Below are positions 23,412 through 34,569 of a DNA stretch of 64,000 nucleotides, one piece after another; positions within the stretch are counted from its first letter, which is position 1, and every line of letters begins with the position of its first letter. The notes under the pieces were generated by a model. That model was not told where the DNA came from and did not search any database. It saw only the letters and a program-made list of their open reading frames with translations. Source of the stretch: Ailanthus altissimus (taxonomy: Eukaryota > Streptophyta > Magnoliopsida > Sapindales > Simaroubaceae). A program made the translations under genes and the position numbers. Location: NCBI GenBank assembly GCA_946807835.1, contig OX327690.1:11938501-12002500 (forward strand). Direction: 5' to 3'.

Positions 23412-23440
23412 AGCATAAAAGACACTTCAGATGGGCTAAT
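23412..23440 (+). repeat. Element 4 5' LTR, first piece
   Basis: AGCATAAAAGACACTTCAGA and what follows match family-2 LTR bases about 45 bp inside the start, so the first 45 or so bp are lost. The piece ends with TSD CTAAT (23436-23440) where the copia solo LTR is inserted. Confidence 0.75.
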
Positions 23441-25741
23441 TGTTGGGTGTTGATTATTCTAGGGTGCTTGCATGTGGGATGTGTTCATCATACAAAAAAT
23501 ATACATATATCATACATGTATGTGCTCAGCGAAAGATTAAAATTAATACAATAAACACATGTAATACATATTTATCAAATGAAAAACGAGATTGAAAAAT
23601 TTAACCCATGAAGCCTTTGGATTAATTTGCTTGAAGTCCACCATGAAATAAAACTATGATTAATCCTAGCAATCAACAAGGATGAGTTTGATTGTCTAGA
23701 ATAGCAGTATGTTAATTCAGCATTTAGTTTAACTCTTAAACTTTATTCAAAGTTAAACTCTTTAACTTAGTTAAAATTGTTTTTCTTTTTATTCAACTGT
23801 TGAATAGAAATAAATTTAATTCATGTTTTAATGGCTAAATTAATTGGAGAAGATGATGAATAGAAAATGTTTTCAACTCTTGAAACATTTCAATTTTCGT
23901 TCTTTATTTCTCTCTTAATTTTCTAGCCAACCAAAAACACTTATCATTTGTTTTAATCAAATCAAATTAATTTATTTTATCTTTTGTTCAACTCTTGAAC
24001 AATTAAATCAAATCTATTTTAGTTATTACATTTAGTAACCATTTATATATTTATTTTGTTGTTCTAACACTTAAAATACTAAACAAAGAATTCCAATTTC
24101 TCAAATTGAAATGGCCACTAAAATTGCAAAATCTAAAAACTTAAAACTTCTTAATTTTGAATTTCATTTCCCTTTATATACTAATGCATAAATTTCAAAC
24201 TAATTTGAATTTCATTTGCATTTAATTTAACTTAACCTAATCTAAGTTAACATTTAACCTTAGTTAGGTTAGTTTAACTTAACTCTTAAGTTAAATAAAT
24301 ATTTAAATATTCTAACCATAGTTAACTAACTTAACCATGGTTAGGTTAACCTTTACTTAACCATTAAGTAAAGTTAACTTAACTTAACCATATGGTTAAC
24401 CTTTAACCATAGTTAAGTTAAATTATTTACTTAACAATTAAATAAATAAATATTTATTTTAATTATTTAACAATTAAATAATCATCAAGTGAAATTACAT
24501 TTATATCCTTACTAGGTTACTAAGTTAACCCAAAGTGGGTCCCACCATTTAACCATATACTTTAGTTAACTTAACCTTAGAAATTTACTGAATTATACTG
24601 TATTGAACCATTCAATATGGTAAACTGCTCAAGTGCTCAAAGAGTACATTTCATATTGGGACTCTCTAGGCTTACACCCGATTTGTCAAATAAAATTATT
24701 CCATGAATCCGTAATCGATGCCCCACGCACAAATTACAAATATTACAAATCAGAGCATCAGACCATACAAGTTGAGGTCACAACGTATACGTATAATCCT
24801 TCCATCATTTATACCCTAGATGTGCGGGGATATAAATCAGCACCGTCAAATCCCTATTTGCTCATCTATAATCTTATCTCTAGATCCATATCTCAATAAA
24901 CAATATACGCAAACATTTTTTCTATAATATTGTTTAACCCTGTGGAAAACTCTTTTCTCAGGTTTATGCTTGTGGCAACAAGACTTCATGAAATATACTC
25001 TCGAAGCATCGGATATATAGCTGACCTACGTAAGCTAACGGATCCCGTATCTACACACACTGAACCATACCCAACGACATATAGCGGTCAGACCATGAAA
25101 GGTCTCTAACATATGTGGAACCAAAGCATGATGGATCACTCACAAGACTACCGTGGCACTCAGGTCAAAGGACCACGAATACCACTCAACTCGAGAAGAC
25201 CTTAAGACTGGATACCCACATGTCTATACAAGCTCTAAGCTCATGGTCAGCTAAGAACAACCATCTGAACCAATCAGATATAGACATATACTAATCTATA
25301 TTATGAGAATTCACCGATAGACCCGCATTGGTGAATGTAGATCAAGAACATTATGTATGAGACATACTTACATAATGATATTTCTTAGCACCTATTGCAA
25401 CTCTTTGCAACTATATCATTACAAGTATACTCTCATATCTTTGTCCTATTATAAACAAGGTTCTAACTCTTTAGACCTTGCTTACTCTTATAAACTGATA
25501 ACTCTTAACAGTGCTAACTCTTATCATTTATAATTCTCAGCTTTGCTAACTATTAGTTCTGATTTAAACTCTTTTAGATCAAATCTGAACTCTTTCAGAT
25601 CAAACAATGTCTATAATGTTACAAGCATTATACCATATAATTATGATATTAACAATTTTTATTCGAAATGTTTATTGTATAAATATTAAACAATTAATAT
25701 TCATACAATATTGGAATGACACGTAAGCATCAGCTCTAACA
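23441..25741 (-). mobile_element. Copia solo LTR (copy B), complete
   Basis: A 2301-bp copia LTR lies in reverse orientation with TGTTGGGTG at the left and CTCTAACA at the right. A perfect target duplication CTAAT (23436-23440 and 25742-25746) flanks it. Removing it restores the family-2 LTR reading GGGCTAATAACAAG. No internal copia sequence is present. It is the full-length reference for the partial copies at 5717-6806/13914-14370 and 56198-58302. The middle (24221-24560) is packed with TTAAC/GTTAA palindromes. Frames inside show no known protein. Confidence 0.93.
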
Positions 25742-26146
25742 CTAATAACAAGTGCTAAGGCTAAATAACTTTAAAGGGCCAAAAGTATTTAGATAGGAGC
25801 TATTGAAGCTTCTATAGGCTTGAAAGTTTGTTATCTGAATAGAATGAATCAAAGGTGTTTATTTGTCTTTATTAGAGCTTGGAAAGTGATTTAGAGGCTT
25901 TTGATGACTTTAGGCTTAAAGAGACAGATGAGAGCTTTATTTGCATGCTATTGGGCTTAAGTTGCTTCTTTTGACCTATTTTTATTATTTTGCTTATCTC
26001 TCTCTATTTTCATGTATTTTGGCCTTTTAAAAAAAAAACTTATTTAGCTATTTTTTAAGCTATTAAGTCAATTTGGGCTTATTTAAGTTATTTTAGGCTT
26101 TTTAAGTCAATTAGGTAAGATTGAGATTTTTCCTCATCTTGTAAGC
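25742..26146 (+). repeat. Element 4 5' LTR, second piece
   Basis: A degenerate family-2 LTR: CTAATAACAAGTGCTAAGG and later TTGAGATTTTTCCTCATC match Element 2 LTR with many substitutions. It ends at TAAGC (26142-26146), the target duplication of the next insertion, and resumes at 33856. Confidence 0.85.
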
Positions 26147-27189
26147 TGATGCGATATTTCTATATTTTATAATTAATTGCAAGTATACACTATCGTATGC
26201 AAGTAATAAAGGGACTAAATAGTCGGATGTCGAACCCACAGGGATAATTTCTACTTTCTAACCAAGTACTAAAATTATGTCTCTCTAATAATTATTCAGA
26301 TAAATAAAAATCTAAGAATGAATGCAGAAAATATAAAATAAATGACACAATATAAAGAGAATTAGGTGATAGCAATGTAGAGAAAACCTAGGATTAATAC
26401 TATCCCTCAATGTACTTTCTAATGATTAATCTTCTAATCATTAACTCCCTTAGTCTTTGTTATTGATCAAGACAATAATGTATTCACAAGCCTCTTCCAA
26501 GGTTATGTAATTATACCTTAATTTACCAAATACCTATATTCCTATGATACTTGTAATAAATTAAGATTCATTAAGATTAAGTCTTATTGATCATACATGT
26601 CAATTAGGTATATTCTTATCTTAAATTGAAACTTGCATATGCAACATTGAATGTTACTCTACAATCATGCATCAAATTACCTAGGTTTAAATATTATGAT
26701 TCCTCTTTCGAGTTTATCAACAATATTACCAACTCATTCACCATATATTGGCCATATATATTGAAGCATTAAGATCAAGTAATTTGAATATCAAAGAACT
26801 AGATTTATTAAATATTCAAAAGATATGACAATTAAGCACATATATTGAGTTCAAATATTAACCTTAAAAAATAAATTTAGTTCATGGCTACAAGAGAACA
26901 GTAGTAAAAATAATAACAAATCATGATACAATCAATAGCAAACCAATATAGACGTCGAATTTGTCTTGATTGCGCTGCTTAAGATACTCTTGATGCCGAA
27001 GAACACCTTGAATCTCTCTCTAAGGTTGCTTCAATTAAACTCCTATTGCTCTCCAAGACTCATGCTCTATAATTCTTGGTGTTCTTGACTGTGTCTTGGG
27101 TTCTCTAGGTTGATTCATAAAGGTTGGGAACGAGTAGTTTTTTTTTATAGGGATTGATATGAGCTTGAAAATCTCAATTCTCGTAGGAC

Positions 27190-27425
27190 TAGGATTCGCG
27201 CTACTACTAGGGCACTATACAGTTATCGCTGGGGCGACACGTGAAAAAGACTTCACCGCTGGAGCAGTGGAATGTTTGCACTGGGGCGCTGGCCTATTAC
27301 TGGCACGGTGACTATTTGGCGCTAGGGCGCCAAATGTGACTTAAACAGTCATATTTCTAATTTTCTTATTTCGATCACTGTTCCAGCGTTAGGGCAAAAA
27401 TCATTGTAGCGCTGGGGCGACGAAC
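27190..27425. repeat. GC-rich CGCTGGGGCG motif cluster
   Basis: Within copy 1 of the unclassified repeat, variants of CGCTGGGGCG recur about seven times (near 27216, 27262, 27282, 27290, 27332, 27388 and 27411) in an otherwise AT-rich stretch. Spacing is irregular. The same wording appears near 61760-61875. Confidence 0.6.
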
Positions 27426-27507
27426 TCATATTTTAGAAACTTTGCATTTTAGTCCCTGTTCTTTAAATTTCGTTCAAGTCCCTATAAATAACAATAATGA
27501 GCATAAA

Positions 27508-28255
27508 TGATGTGCATCATGAAGGTTCTAAATCAACTCAAGAAGGCGAGCTGAGCATAAAGGAGATTTCAGATGGTCCAATAACAAGGGCTAAGGCTAA
27601 ACAGCTTCAAAGGGCCATAAGTAGTCAAATTGGAGCTATTTAAGCTTCTATGGGATTAGAAGCTTGCGATCTGAATGGAAACGAGCTAAATGTATTTATT
27701 TGTCTTCAATTTGAGATTGGGACGTGATTTAGAGACGTTTGGTGACGTTGGGCTTTAAGAAGCAGCTAAGGGCTTTCTTTTCATGCTATTGGGCTTTAAG
27801 CAGCTAAGGGCTTTCTTTTCATGCTATTGGGCTTTATTTACTTCTTATGTTACTACTTTTATGTATTTGGGCTATTTTGAACTTGTTTAGGTTTGTTTTA
27901 AATTGTTAAGTCATATTGGGCTTATTTTGGTCCTTTTTAAGCTTATTAGGTAACATTAGGGTTTCACTTCATTTTGTAAGCCTATATAAGGCATGTAAAA
28001 GTCTTGTAGAGGTAGTGGCCTCATTTTGAAATTGGAAGCACGAAATAGAAGAGCTATTTCTCTCTCAAAATTGTCTTCTCAAGTTTTTCAACTCTTGAAG
28101 ATAGTTGCTGACTTATCACTCTTTGATCATCAAGAGTGTGGCGTCAAAACCCTAAACTGATCCTTGTGGCGTCCATTCGACTTATCAAGGTATCTATTTA
28201 GTTCTATCCTCCATCAACTTTGCAATTTAATTTTGTTATAAATCAAGGCACATCA
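27508..28255 (+). repeat. Element 2 5' LTR
   Basis: 748 bp, TGATGTGCATC to AAGGCACATCA. It has a TATA box (TATATAAG, 27983-27990). A 38-bp unit GCAGCTAAGGGCTTTC... is directly repeated at about 27762-27837, which accounts for the extra length over the 710-bp LTRs of Element 3 and the solo LTR. Confidence 0.96.
27983..27990 (+). promoter_or_regulatory. TATA box of Element 2 LTR
   Basis: TATATAAG lies in the middle of the LTR, about 265 bp before its end, in a conserved context (AAGCCTATATAAGGCATG) that is also kept in the old LTR copies, for example near 33866. Confidence 0.6.
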
Positions 28256-28257
28256 TC

Positions 28258-28269
28258 TGGTATCAGAGC
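28258..28269 (+). other. Element 2 primer binding site
   Basis: TGGTATCAGAGC starts two bases after the LTR; initiator-Met tRNA type. Confidence 0.9.
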
Positions 28270-28624
28270 ATAGGATTTCAGTGTGCAAACTGAAGTTTTA
28301 GCTATTGAAGGTGTCTTGCTATTTTTTGTGTTATATAATTTCGTGGGGTTATTATCAGTTTGGGTCTCTAATATTTGAGGAGTTGAATTGCGACTCTGAA
28401 GCATTAAAATTAATTCTTAGTAGTTTGTGAACTGGAGATGGGTTGGCTGAATTAAATTGTTCTTGAACCTGGAAATTTTGTGAACCTGGAAATTTCGAAT
28501 TTGAGTAAATTGTTGCTATCTGATTGTATTTACTGAATTGGTGGAAAATTCAGTTTGAGAAGAGTGTTTTAGCTACTGGTTGTGTTGTTCAATTGTTCAT
28601 ACTTGTTTGAAGTTTTTGTTAATA

Positions 28625-31600
28625 ATGGCTGATGATGATGCAAGTAGAGTACCAAAGGGATTGAGTTTAGAACAAGCTCAACTCGTGGGCTTACAACGAG
28701 CTCATGATGAATTTCGAGGTGAGATTACTGAAATTCGTGGACAACTTGCTGCAATTATAGAAATGATGCAAAGAAACACTTTGCGACCCCAACAAAGGCG
28801 GGTAGGGCATAGGGTACCTCAAAATGACCTAGGGAATGCTGGAGATGAGCCAAATAGGGATGATGAGGCTGAAGATAGGGGTAGGATAAGGAGGCAGCAA
28901 AATGACCCTACTAGTGGTATCAAACTTAATATACCACCATTTAGAGGTACTAGTTCTCCTGAGGAGTATCTTGAATGGGTTCAGAAGGTAGAAAGGGTGT
29001 TTGATTGGCATGAGTATCCTGAGGCAAAGAAGTGTAAGGTAGCAGCACTTGAGTTTACCGATTACGCACTTTTGTGGTGGGAAAACTTAAAAACTCAGCG
29101 AAGAAAGGATGACGAAGAAGAAGTTACAAGCTGGCCACTTATGAAAAGATTAATGAAGAAGAGATTTGTTCCGGATTACTATAAACAAGAATTATACATC
29201 AAACTCCAGACTTTGCGGCAAGGTTCCTTGAGTGTGGAGGAGTATGTGAAAGAATTTGAGCTGTTGCTAATTCGCTGTGATTTAAATGAACCTCAAGAAC
29301 AAACAATAGCTAGATTCCTTGATGGATTGAAGAGGCACATAGCTAATGTTGTTGAGTTACAGCCCTTCATATTTCTTGAGGATGTCATAAAGCTTGCAAC
29401 TAAAGTAGAAAGACAGCAGAAAAGAGGGGGTTTCCATATGAGGTCAACTACAACAAGTAATACAAAGGCTGTTTCTTCACCTTCGCGAACATGGAACACA
29501 CCTAAACGTGATGAGAAAGTGGAGTTCAGTAAAGGAAGTGTTAGTTCAGGTTCATTGAAAGGGAAGGAGAAGGTAGTTGAACCTCAATTTTCCAGGAGAT
29601 TGCGAGACATCAAGTGTTTCAAGTGCTTGGGAAATGGGCATATTGCTTCTGAATGTCCGAATAAGAGGGTGATGGTTTTACAAGGGAAGTATGGAGAGCT
29701 TGTAAGTGAAGATGAAGCTGAGATGGAAGAGGAATCTAAAGTCGAAGTGACTGAACAAGAAGAGAATCTTGAGCCAATGGAGGGAAATTTATTAGTTATT
29801 CAAAGGATTTTGAGTGCTGAAGTTGATATTGGTTTGGAACAGCGCGAAAACATCTTTCATACAAGATGTCAAATCCGAGATAAGGTTTGTGCCATGATCA
29901 TTGATAATGGTAGTTGCACCAATGTTGCATCCATTACTTTAGTGGAGAAACTGGGATTAACTACTGTTCCACATCCAAAACCATACAAATTACATTGGCT
30001 TAATGACAAGGGAGAGATTCAAGTTACAAGACAGGTTCGGGTGCCATTCTCCATTAAAACCTTTCATGATGAGGTTTTATGTGATGTGGTTCCGATGACA
30101 GCTAGTCATGTGTTATTAGGACGCCCATGGCAATTTGATAATGATGTGACTTATAATGGGCGAAGGAACACTTATTCATTTGTGCTGAATGGGAAGAAAG
30201 TGAATTTGATGCCATTGAGTTCTCAACAAGTTAGAGAAGATCAGTTGCGGAATCAAAGGAAGATGATGGAATCTGGTAAAGGGTTAATGTTAGCCAAAAA
30301 GGGAGATGTTGAGCAAGCACTAGCTTCTGTGGGGGTTGTTTACATGACTTGGGCAAAGCCTTTATTGCAAGTGGAGGGCTTGGATTTGCCAAGGCAGGTT
30401 GTGGAGTTACTTGAAGAATTCAAAGATGTATTTCCAGAAGAGCTACCATTGGGATTACCACCTATTCGAGGGATAGAGCATCAAATTGATTTGGTGCCTG
30501 GAGCTTCACTTCCAAATAGACCAGCATATAGATGTAATCCGGAGGAAGCAAAGGAGATCAAAAGGCAAGTTGGTGAGCTCTTAGAGAGGGGCTATGTGCG
30601 TGAGTCACTTAGTCCTTGTTCAATGCCTACTTTGCTTGTTCCAAAGAAGGATGGTACCATGAGAATGTGTGTGGACAGTCGGGCTATCAACAAGATAACG
30701 GTTAAGTATCGATTCCCTATTCCTAGACTTGATGATATGCTTGATGAATTGCATGGTGCTGTTTATTTTTCTAAAGTTGATTTAATGAGTGGATATCACC
30801 AAATTAGGATGAAAGCAGGTGATGAATGGAAAACAGCCTTTAAAACTAAGCATGGATTGTATGAGTGGATGGTGATGCCGTTTGGGCTTTCTAATGCACC
30901 TAGTACATTTATGAGACTTATGAACCATGTTTTGAGGAAATTTATTGGGCTATTTGTTGTGGTCTATTTTGATGATATCTTGATCTATAGTAAAACTTTA
31001 GATGATCATGTGAAACATCTTATGGCTGTATTTGAGACCTTGCGTGATGCTAAGTTGTATGGAAACATCAAGAAGTGCTATTTCTGCCAAGATAGTGTTA
31101 TCTTTTTGGGGTATGTTGTTTCTGGTAGCGGAATTAAGGTTGATGAGGAGAAGGTTAAGGCAATTCGTGATTGGCCTAAACCTACTGGTGTTGCGGATGT
31201 GAGAAGTTTTCATGGTTTAGCCTCTTTCTATAGGCGATTTATTAAAGACTTTAGTTCTATTGTTGCGCCTATGACAGAGTGTTTGAAAAAGGGAAATGAG
31301 TTTAGGTGGAATGAGAATGCACAAAAGTCATTTGAACTGATAAAAGAACAATTATGTTCTGCTCCAGTTTTAGCACTTCCCGATTTTGCTAAAACATTTG
31401 AAATAGAGTGTGATGCTTCAGGGGTCGGTATTGGGGCTGTGTTGATGCAAGAAAAGAGGCCAATTGCTTTCTTTAGTGAGAAGCTGAATGGGGCACAGTT
31501 AAACTACTCTATTTATGACAAGGAGTTTTATGCATTGATTCGGGCTCTCGAGGTATGGCAGCATTATTTATTACCTAAAGAGTTCGTTATTCATACTGAC

Positions 31601-33253
31601 CATGAATCATTAAAGTATCTTAAAGGGCAGAACAAGCTGAATAGAAGACATGCCAAATGGGTAGAGTTCATGGAGCCATTTCCATATGTCATAAAATACA
31701 AGAAGGGGCAAACTAATGTCATTGCTGATGCTCTTTCTAGGAGGTATGCATTGATTTCTATGTTAAATGCAAGGCTTTTGGGTTTTGAACAGGTGAAAGA
31801 ACAATATACCAGTGATTCATACTTTGCTAATATGATGTCTAAATGTGCTAAAGGAGCTTGTGATGGGTTCTTTGTGCATGATGGTTACTTATTCAAGTTG
31901 GGCAGAATGTGTATACCTTCAGGATCCTTACGTGAGTTGCTTGTGCGTGAGGCTCATGGGGGTGGTCTTAGTGGTCATTTTGGGGAGAAGAAAACTTATG
32001 AGCTACTGAAAGAGCACTTCTTTTGGCCTAATATGCTGCGGGATGTTCATAAAGTTGTTGAAAGATGTGTAAATTGCAAGAAATCTAAGGGTAAAGAGAA
32101 TGCATATGGACTATATATGCCTTTACCTATCCCAGAGCAACCATGGATGGATATTAGTATGGATTTTGTGCTTGGATTACCTAGAACACAGCGTGGGAAG
32201 GTTTCAGTGATGGTTGTGGTTGATCGGTTCTCCAAAATGTCACACTTTATTCCTTGTAACAAAACTGATGATGCTATTCATATTGCTGATTTGTTTTTTA
32301 GGGAAATTGTACGTTTGCATGGAATCCCTAAAAGCATTGTCTCTGATCGTGATACAAAGTTCTTAAGCTATTTTTGGAAGACTCTTTGGAAGAAGCTTGG
32401 AACAAAGTTGCTTTTCAGTACTGCTTGTCATCCACAAACTGATGGGCAAACTGAGGTAGTGAACCGTACTCTATCTTCTTTATTACGGGCTGTTATAAAC
32501 AAGAACTTAAAGAGTTGGGATACTTGTTTGCCTATTGTAGAGTTTGCATATAACCGTAGTGTGCATGGGGCTACAAAATTTTCACCATTTGAGATTGTGT
32601 ATGGATTTAATCCATTTGTTCCTATTGACCTTGTTCCTATTCCAATTAATGAGAGGACATCTATGGATGGTGTTAAGAAGGCAGAATTGATGAAGAAGCT
32701 TCATGAGCAGGTTCGAATTCATATTGAGGAGAAAACAGCTAGGTATGTTAAGCATGCTAATAAAGGACGGAAAATGATTAGCTTTGAACCTGGTGATCTT
32801 GTTTGGATTCATCTTAGCAAGGGAAGATTTCCTAGCAAGCGAAAGTCCAAGCTGATGCCAAGAGTTGATGGACCTTTTCGTATTATAGAGAAGGTAAATA
32901 GTAATGCTTACAAAGTTGACCTTCCTGGTGATTACAATGTTTCAGCCACTTTTAATGTGAAGGACTTATCTCCTTATTTGGAAGATTTAGAAGATTCTGA
33001 TTTGAGGGCAAATCATTCTCTGCCCGGGGGTGATGATGTGCATCATGAAGGTTCTAAATCAACTCAAGAAGGCGAGCTGAGCATAAAGGAGATTTCAGAT
33101 GGTCCAATAACAAGGGCTAAGGCTAAACAGCTTCAAAGGGCCATAAGTAGTCAAATTGGAGCTATTGAAGCTTCTATGGGATTAGAAGCTTGCGATCTGA
33201 ATGGAAACGAGCTAAATGTATTTATTTGTCTTCAATTTGAGATTGGGACGTGA
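28625..33253 (+). CDS. gag-pol: Element 2 Gag-Pol polyprotein (CRM-like chromovirus)
   Basis: An open frame of 1542 residues runs from ATG 28625; a longer upstream reading would need a TTG start. Domains: gag capsid (about residues 100-260), knuckle [14 protein letters not shown] from 331, protease around IIDNGSC (Asp 427), RT YFDD 781-784, RNase H Asp 930 (ECDASG), integrase zinc region from about 1110, and DDE core Asp1180, Asp1241, Glu1277 (D-60-D-35-E). A GPF segment (DGPFRII) follows. The last 73 or so residues lie in the 3' LTR and include GPITRAKAK. No stop or shift is visible. It could supply proteins in trans to the broken family-2 copies nearby; this is inference. Confidence 0.96.
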   Translation: MADDDASRVPKGLSLEQAQLVGLQRAHDEFRGEITEIRGQLAAIIEMMQRNTLRPQQRRVGHRVPQNDLGNAGDEPNRDDEAEDRGRIRRQQNDPTSGIKLNIPPFRGTSSPEEYLEWVQKVERVFDWHEYPEAKKCKVAALEFTDYALLWWENLKTQRRKDDEEEVTSWPLMKRLMKKRFVPDYYKQELYIKLQTLRQGSLSVEEYVKEFELLLIRCDLNEPQEQTIARFLDGLKRHIANVVELQPFIFLEDVIKLATKVERQQKRGGFHMRSTTTSNTKAVSSPSRTWNTPKRDEKVEFSKGSVSSGSLKGKEKVVEPQFSRRLRDIKCFKCLGNGHIASECPNKRVMVLQGKYGELVSEDEAEMEEESKVEVTEQEENLEPMEGNLLVIQRILSAEVDIGLEQRENIFHTRCQIRDKVCAMIIDNGSCTNVASITLVEKLGLTTVPHPKPYKLHWLNDKGEIQVTRQVRVPFSIKTFHDEVLCDVVPMTASHVLLGRPWQFDNDVTYNGRRNTYSFVLNGKKVNLMPLSSQQVREDQLRNQRKMMESGKGLMLAKKGDVEQALASVGVVYMTWAKPLLQVEGLDLPRQVVELLEEFKDVFPEELPLGLPPIRGIEHQIDLVPGASLPNRPAYRCNPEEAKEIKRQVGELLERGYVRESLSPCSMPTLLVPKKDGTMRMCVDSRAINKITVKYRFPIPRLDDMLDELHGAVYFSKVDLMSGYHQIRMKAGDEWKTAFKTKHGLYEWMVMPFGLSNAPSTFMRLMNHVLRKFIGLFVVVYFDDILIYSKTLDDHVKHLMAVFETLRDAKLYGNIKKCYFCQDSVIFLGYVVSGSGIKVDEEKVKAIRDWPKPTGVADVRSFHGLASFYRRFIKDFSSIVAPMTECLKKGNEFRWNENAQKSFELIKEQLCSAPVLALPDFAKTFEIECDASGVGIGAVLMQEKRPIAFFSEKLNGAQLNYSIYDKEFYALIRALEVWQHYLLPKEFVIHTDHESLKYLKGQNKLNRRHAKWVEFMEPFPYVIKYKKGQTNVIADALSRRYALISMLNARLLGFEQVKEQYTSDSYFANMMSKCAKGACDGFFVHDGYLFKLGRMCIPSGSLRELLVREAHGGGLSGHFGEKKTYELLKEHFFWPNMLRDVHKVVERCVNCKKSKGKENAYGLYMPLPIPEQPWMDISMDFVLGLPRTQRGKVSVMVVVDRFSKMSHFIPCNKTDDAIHIADLFFREIVRLHGIPKSIVSDRDTKFLSYFWKTLWKKLGTKLLFSTACHPQTDGQTEVVNRTLSSLLRAVINKNLKSWDTCLPIVEFAYNRSVHGATKFSPFEIVYGFNPFVPIDLVPIPINERTSMDGVKKAELMKKLHEQVRIHIEEKTARYVKHANKGRKMISFEPGDLVWIHLSKGRFPSKRKSKLMPRVDGPFRIIEKVNSNAYKVDLPGDYNVSATFNVKDLSPYLEDLEDSDLRANHSLPGGDDVHHEGSKSTQEGELSIKEISDGPITRAKAKQLQRAISSQIGAIEASMGLEACDLNGNELNVFICLQFEIGT

Positions 33254-33781
33254 TTTAGAGACGTTTGGTGACGTTGGGCTTTAAGAAGCAGCTAAGGGCT
33301 TTCTTTTCATGCTATTGGGCTTTAAGCAGCTAAGGGCTTTCTTTTCATGCTATTGGGCTTTATTTACTTCTTATGTTACTACTTTTATGTATTTGGGCTA
33401 TTTTGAACTTGTTTAGGTTTGTTTTAAATTGTTAAGTCATATTGGGCTTATTTTGGGCCTTTTTAAGCTTATTAGGTAACATTAGGGTTTCACTTCATTT
33501 TGTAAGCCTATATAAGGCATGTAAAAGTCTTGTAGAGGTAGTGGCCTCATTTTGAAATTGGAAGCACGAAATAGAAGAGCTATTTCTCTCTCAAAATTGT
33601 CTTCTCAAGTTTTTCAACTCTTGAAGATAGTTGCTGACTTATCACTCTTTGATCATCAAGAGTGTGGCGTCAAAACCCTAAACTGATCCTTGTGGCGTCC
33701 ATTCGACTTATCAAGGTATCTATTTAGTTCTATCCTCCATCAACTTTGCAATTTAATTTTGTTATAAATCAAGGCACATCA
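33034..33781 (+). repeat. Element 2 3' LTR
   Basis: 748 bp with the same 38-bp duplication as the 5' copy. The gag-pol frame ends inside it at TGA 33251-33253. The sequence before it (GCCCGGGGGTGA) is only a weak polypurine tract. Confidence 0.96.
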
Positions 33782-33855
33782 ATAAATAGTCATATATTCT
33801 CATAAAATATCAAAATAAAAATATGAGAAAATATATGACAAATTTGCCCTTATTA

Positions 33856-34218
33856 TAAGCCTATATAAGACATCTTAAACATCTTCTAAAGGTAACTGCC
33901 TCTCTCTTCAATTTTATGAATGTAAAAGAAGAACTTCTTTTCTCTCAAAATTGTCTTATCAAGTTTTCCAGCTTTTGGTGACAGTTATTGACTTATCACT
34001 CTTCGATCACCAAGAATGTGGCTTCAAAACTCAAAATTGATCCTTATGGCATCTATATTACTTATCAAGGTTTCTTTTTAGTTCTATCATTCATCTTATT
34101 TACCATTTATTTGTTATAATTCAACCTAAACACTTAAAAGAAATACCAACAAAAACCAAACGCTACCCCCATCTTGAATTCAAATTTTTTTATTTATTTT
34201 GAAGATCAAGGCATATCA
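33856..34218 (+). repeat. Element 4 5' LTR, third piece
   Basis: Resumes the degenerate family-2 LTR at TAAGCCTATATAAGACATC and ends AAGGCATATCA. It matches the downstream half of Element 2 LTR with many changes. A degenerate PBS TGGTATTAGAGC follows at 34222-34233. Confidence 0.85.
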
Positions 34219-34221
34219 ACT

Positions 34222-34233
34222 TGGTATTAGAGC
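34222..34233 (+). other. Element 4 primer binding site, degenerate
   Basis: TGGTATTAGAGC, one change from the intact family-2 PBS, three bases after the LTR end. Confidence 0.75.
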
Positions 34234-34569
34234 ATAGGGTTGTAGTGTGCGAATTGAAGGGTGAGCCATTGAAGGACTCTTGTTGTTTTGGTCTGATATA
34301 TTAATAGGGGTTATTCAACGGGTTAAGTCTCTATAATTTGAGGTTAGTTGTTGCTAAATTGTAACTCTAAAGAATTAAAGTTGATTTTTAGTAGTTTATG
34401 GATTGAAGATCATATGACTGAGTTGAGTTGTTCCTAAACCTAGAAATTGTAAATTTGAGTCATTTGTTATTGTCTGATCTTAATTTACTGAATTGATAAA
34501 AATTCAGTTTAAGAAGTGTGTTTTAGTTGCTATTTGTGTTGTTCATACTTGTTTAGGATTTTTGTTGAT

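Larger units (their letters stand above)
27508..33781 (+). mobile_element. Element 2: intact CRM-like Ty3/gypsy retrotransposon
   Basis: A 6274-bp element with 748-bp LTRs (27508-28255, 33034-33781), a perfect target duplication ATAAA (27503-27507, 33782-33786), a PBS and one open gag-pol frame. By eye the LTRs differ at two sites only (27641 T versus 33167 G; 27931 T versus 33457 G). Both carry the same 38-bp duplication. The element lies inside the unclassified repeat 26147-33855. It is close to Element 3 and more distant from Element 1. It looks coding-competent and young. Confidence 0.97.
26147..33855. mobile_element. Unclassified TG..TA repeat (copy 1), interrupted by Element 2
   Basis: This AT-rich insertion starts TGATGCGATATTTC and ends GCCCTTATTA. 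It has a 5-bp target duplication TAAGC (26142-26146, 33856-33860) in the Element 4 LTR. About 1.43 kb is its own sequence (26147-27507 and 33782-33855); the rest is Element 2. A related copy at 42943-44296 shares the opening motif (CAAGT..CCCACAGGGA) and a middle block with CATTAAGATCAAG-like text. It contains no coding frame. Size and termini suggest a solo LTR, perhaps of an Athila/Tat-type element, because a similar CGCTAGGGCG motif cluster occurs before the Athila-like gag at 61.7 kb. That link is weak. Confidence 0.7.

Noticed and set aside
28580..28624. Upstream extension of the Element 2 frame ([14 protein letters not shown])
   Set aside because: It would need a TTG start; the ATG at 28625 (AATAATGGC context) is conserved in Element 3 and fits the plant start context better.
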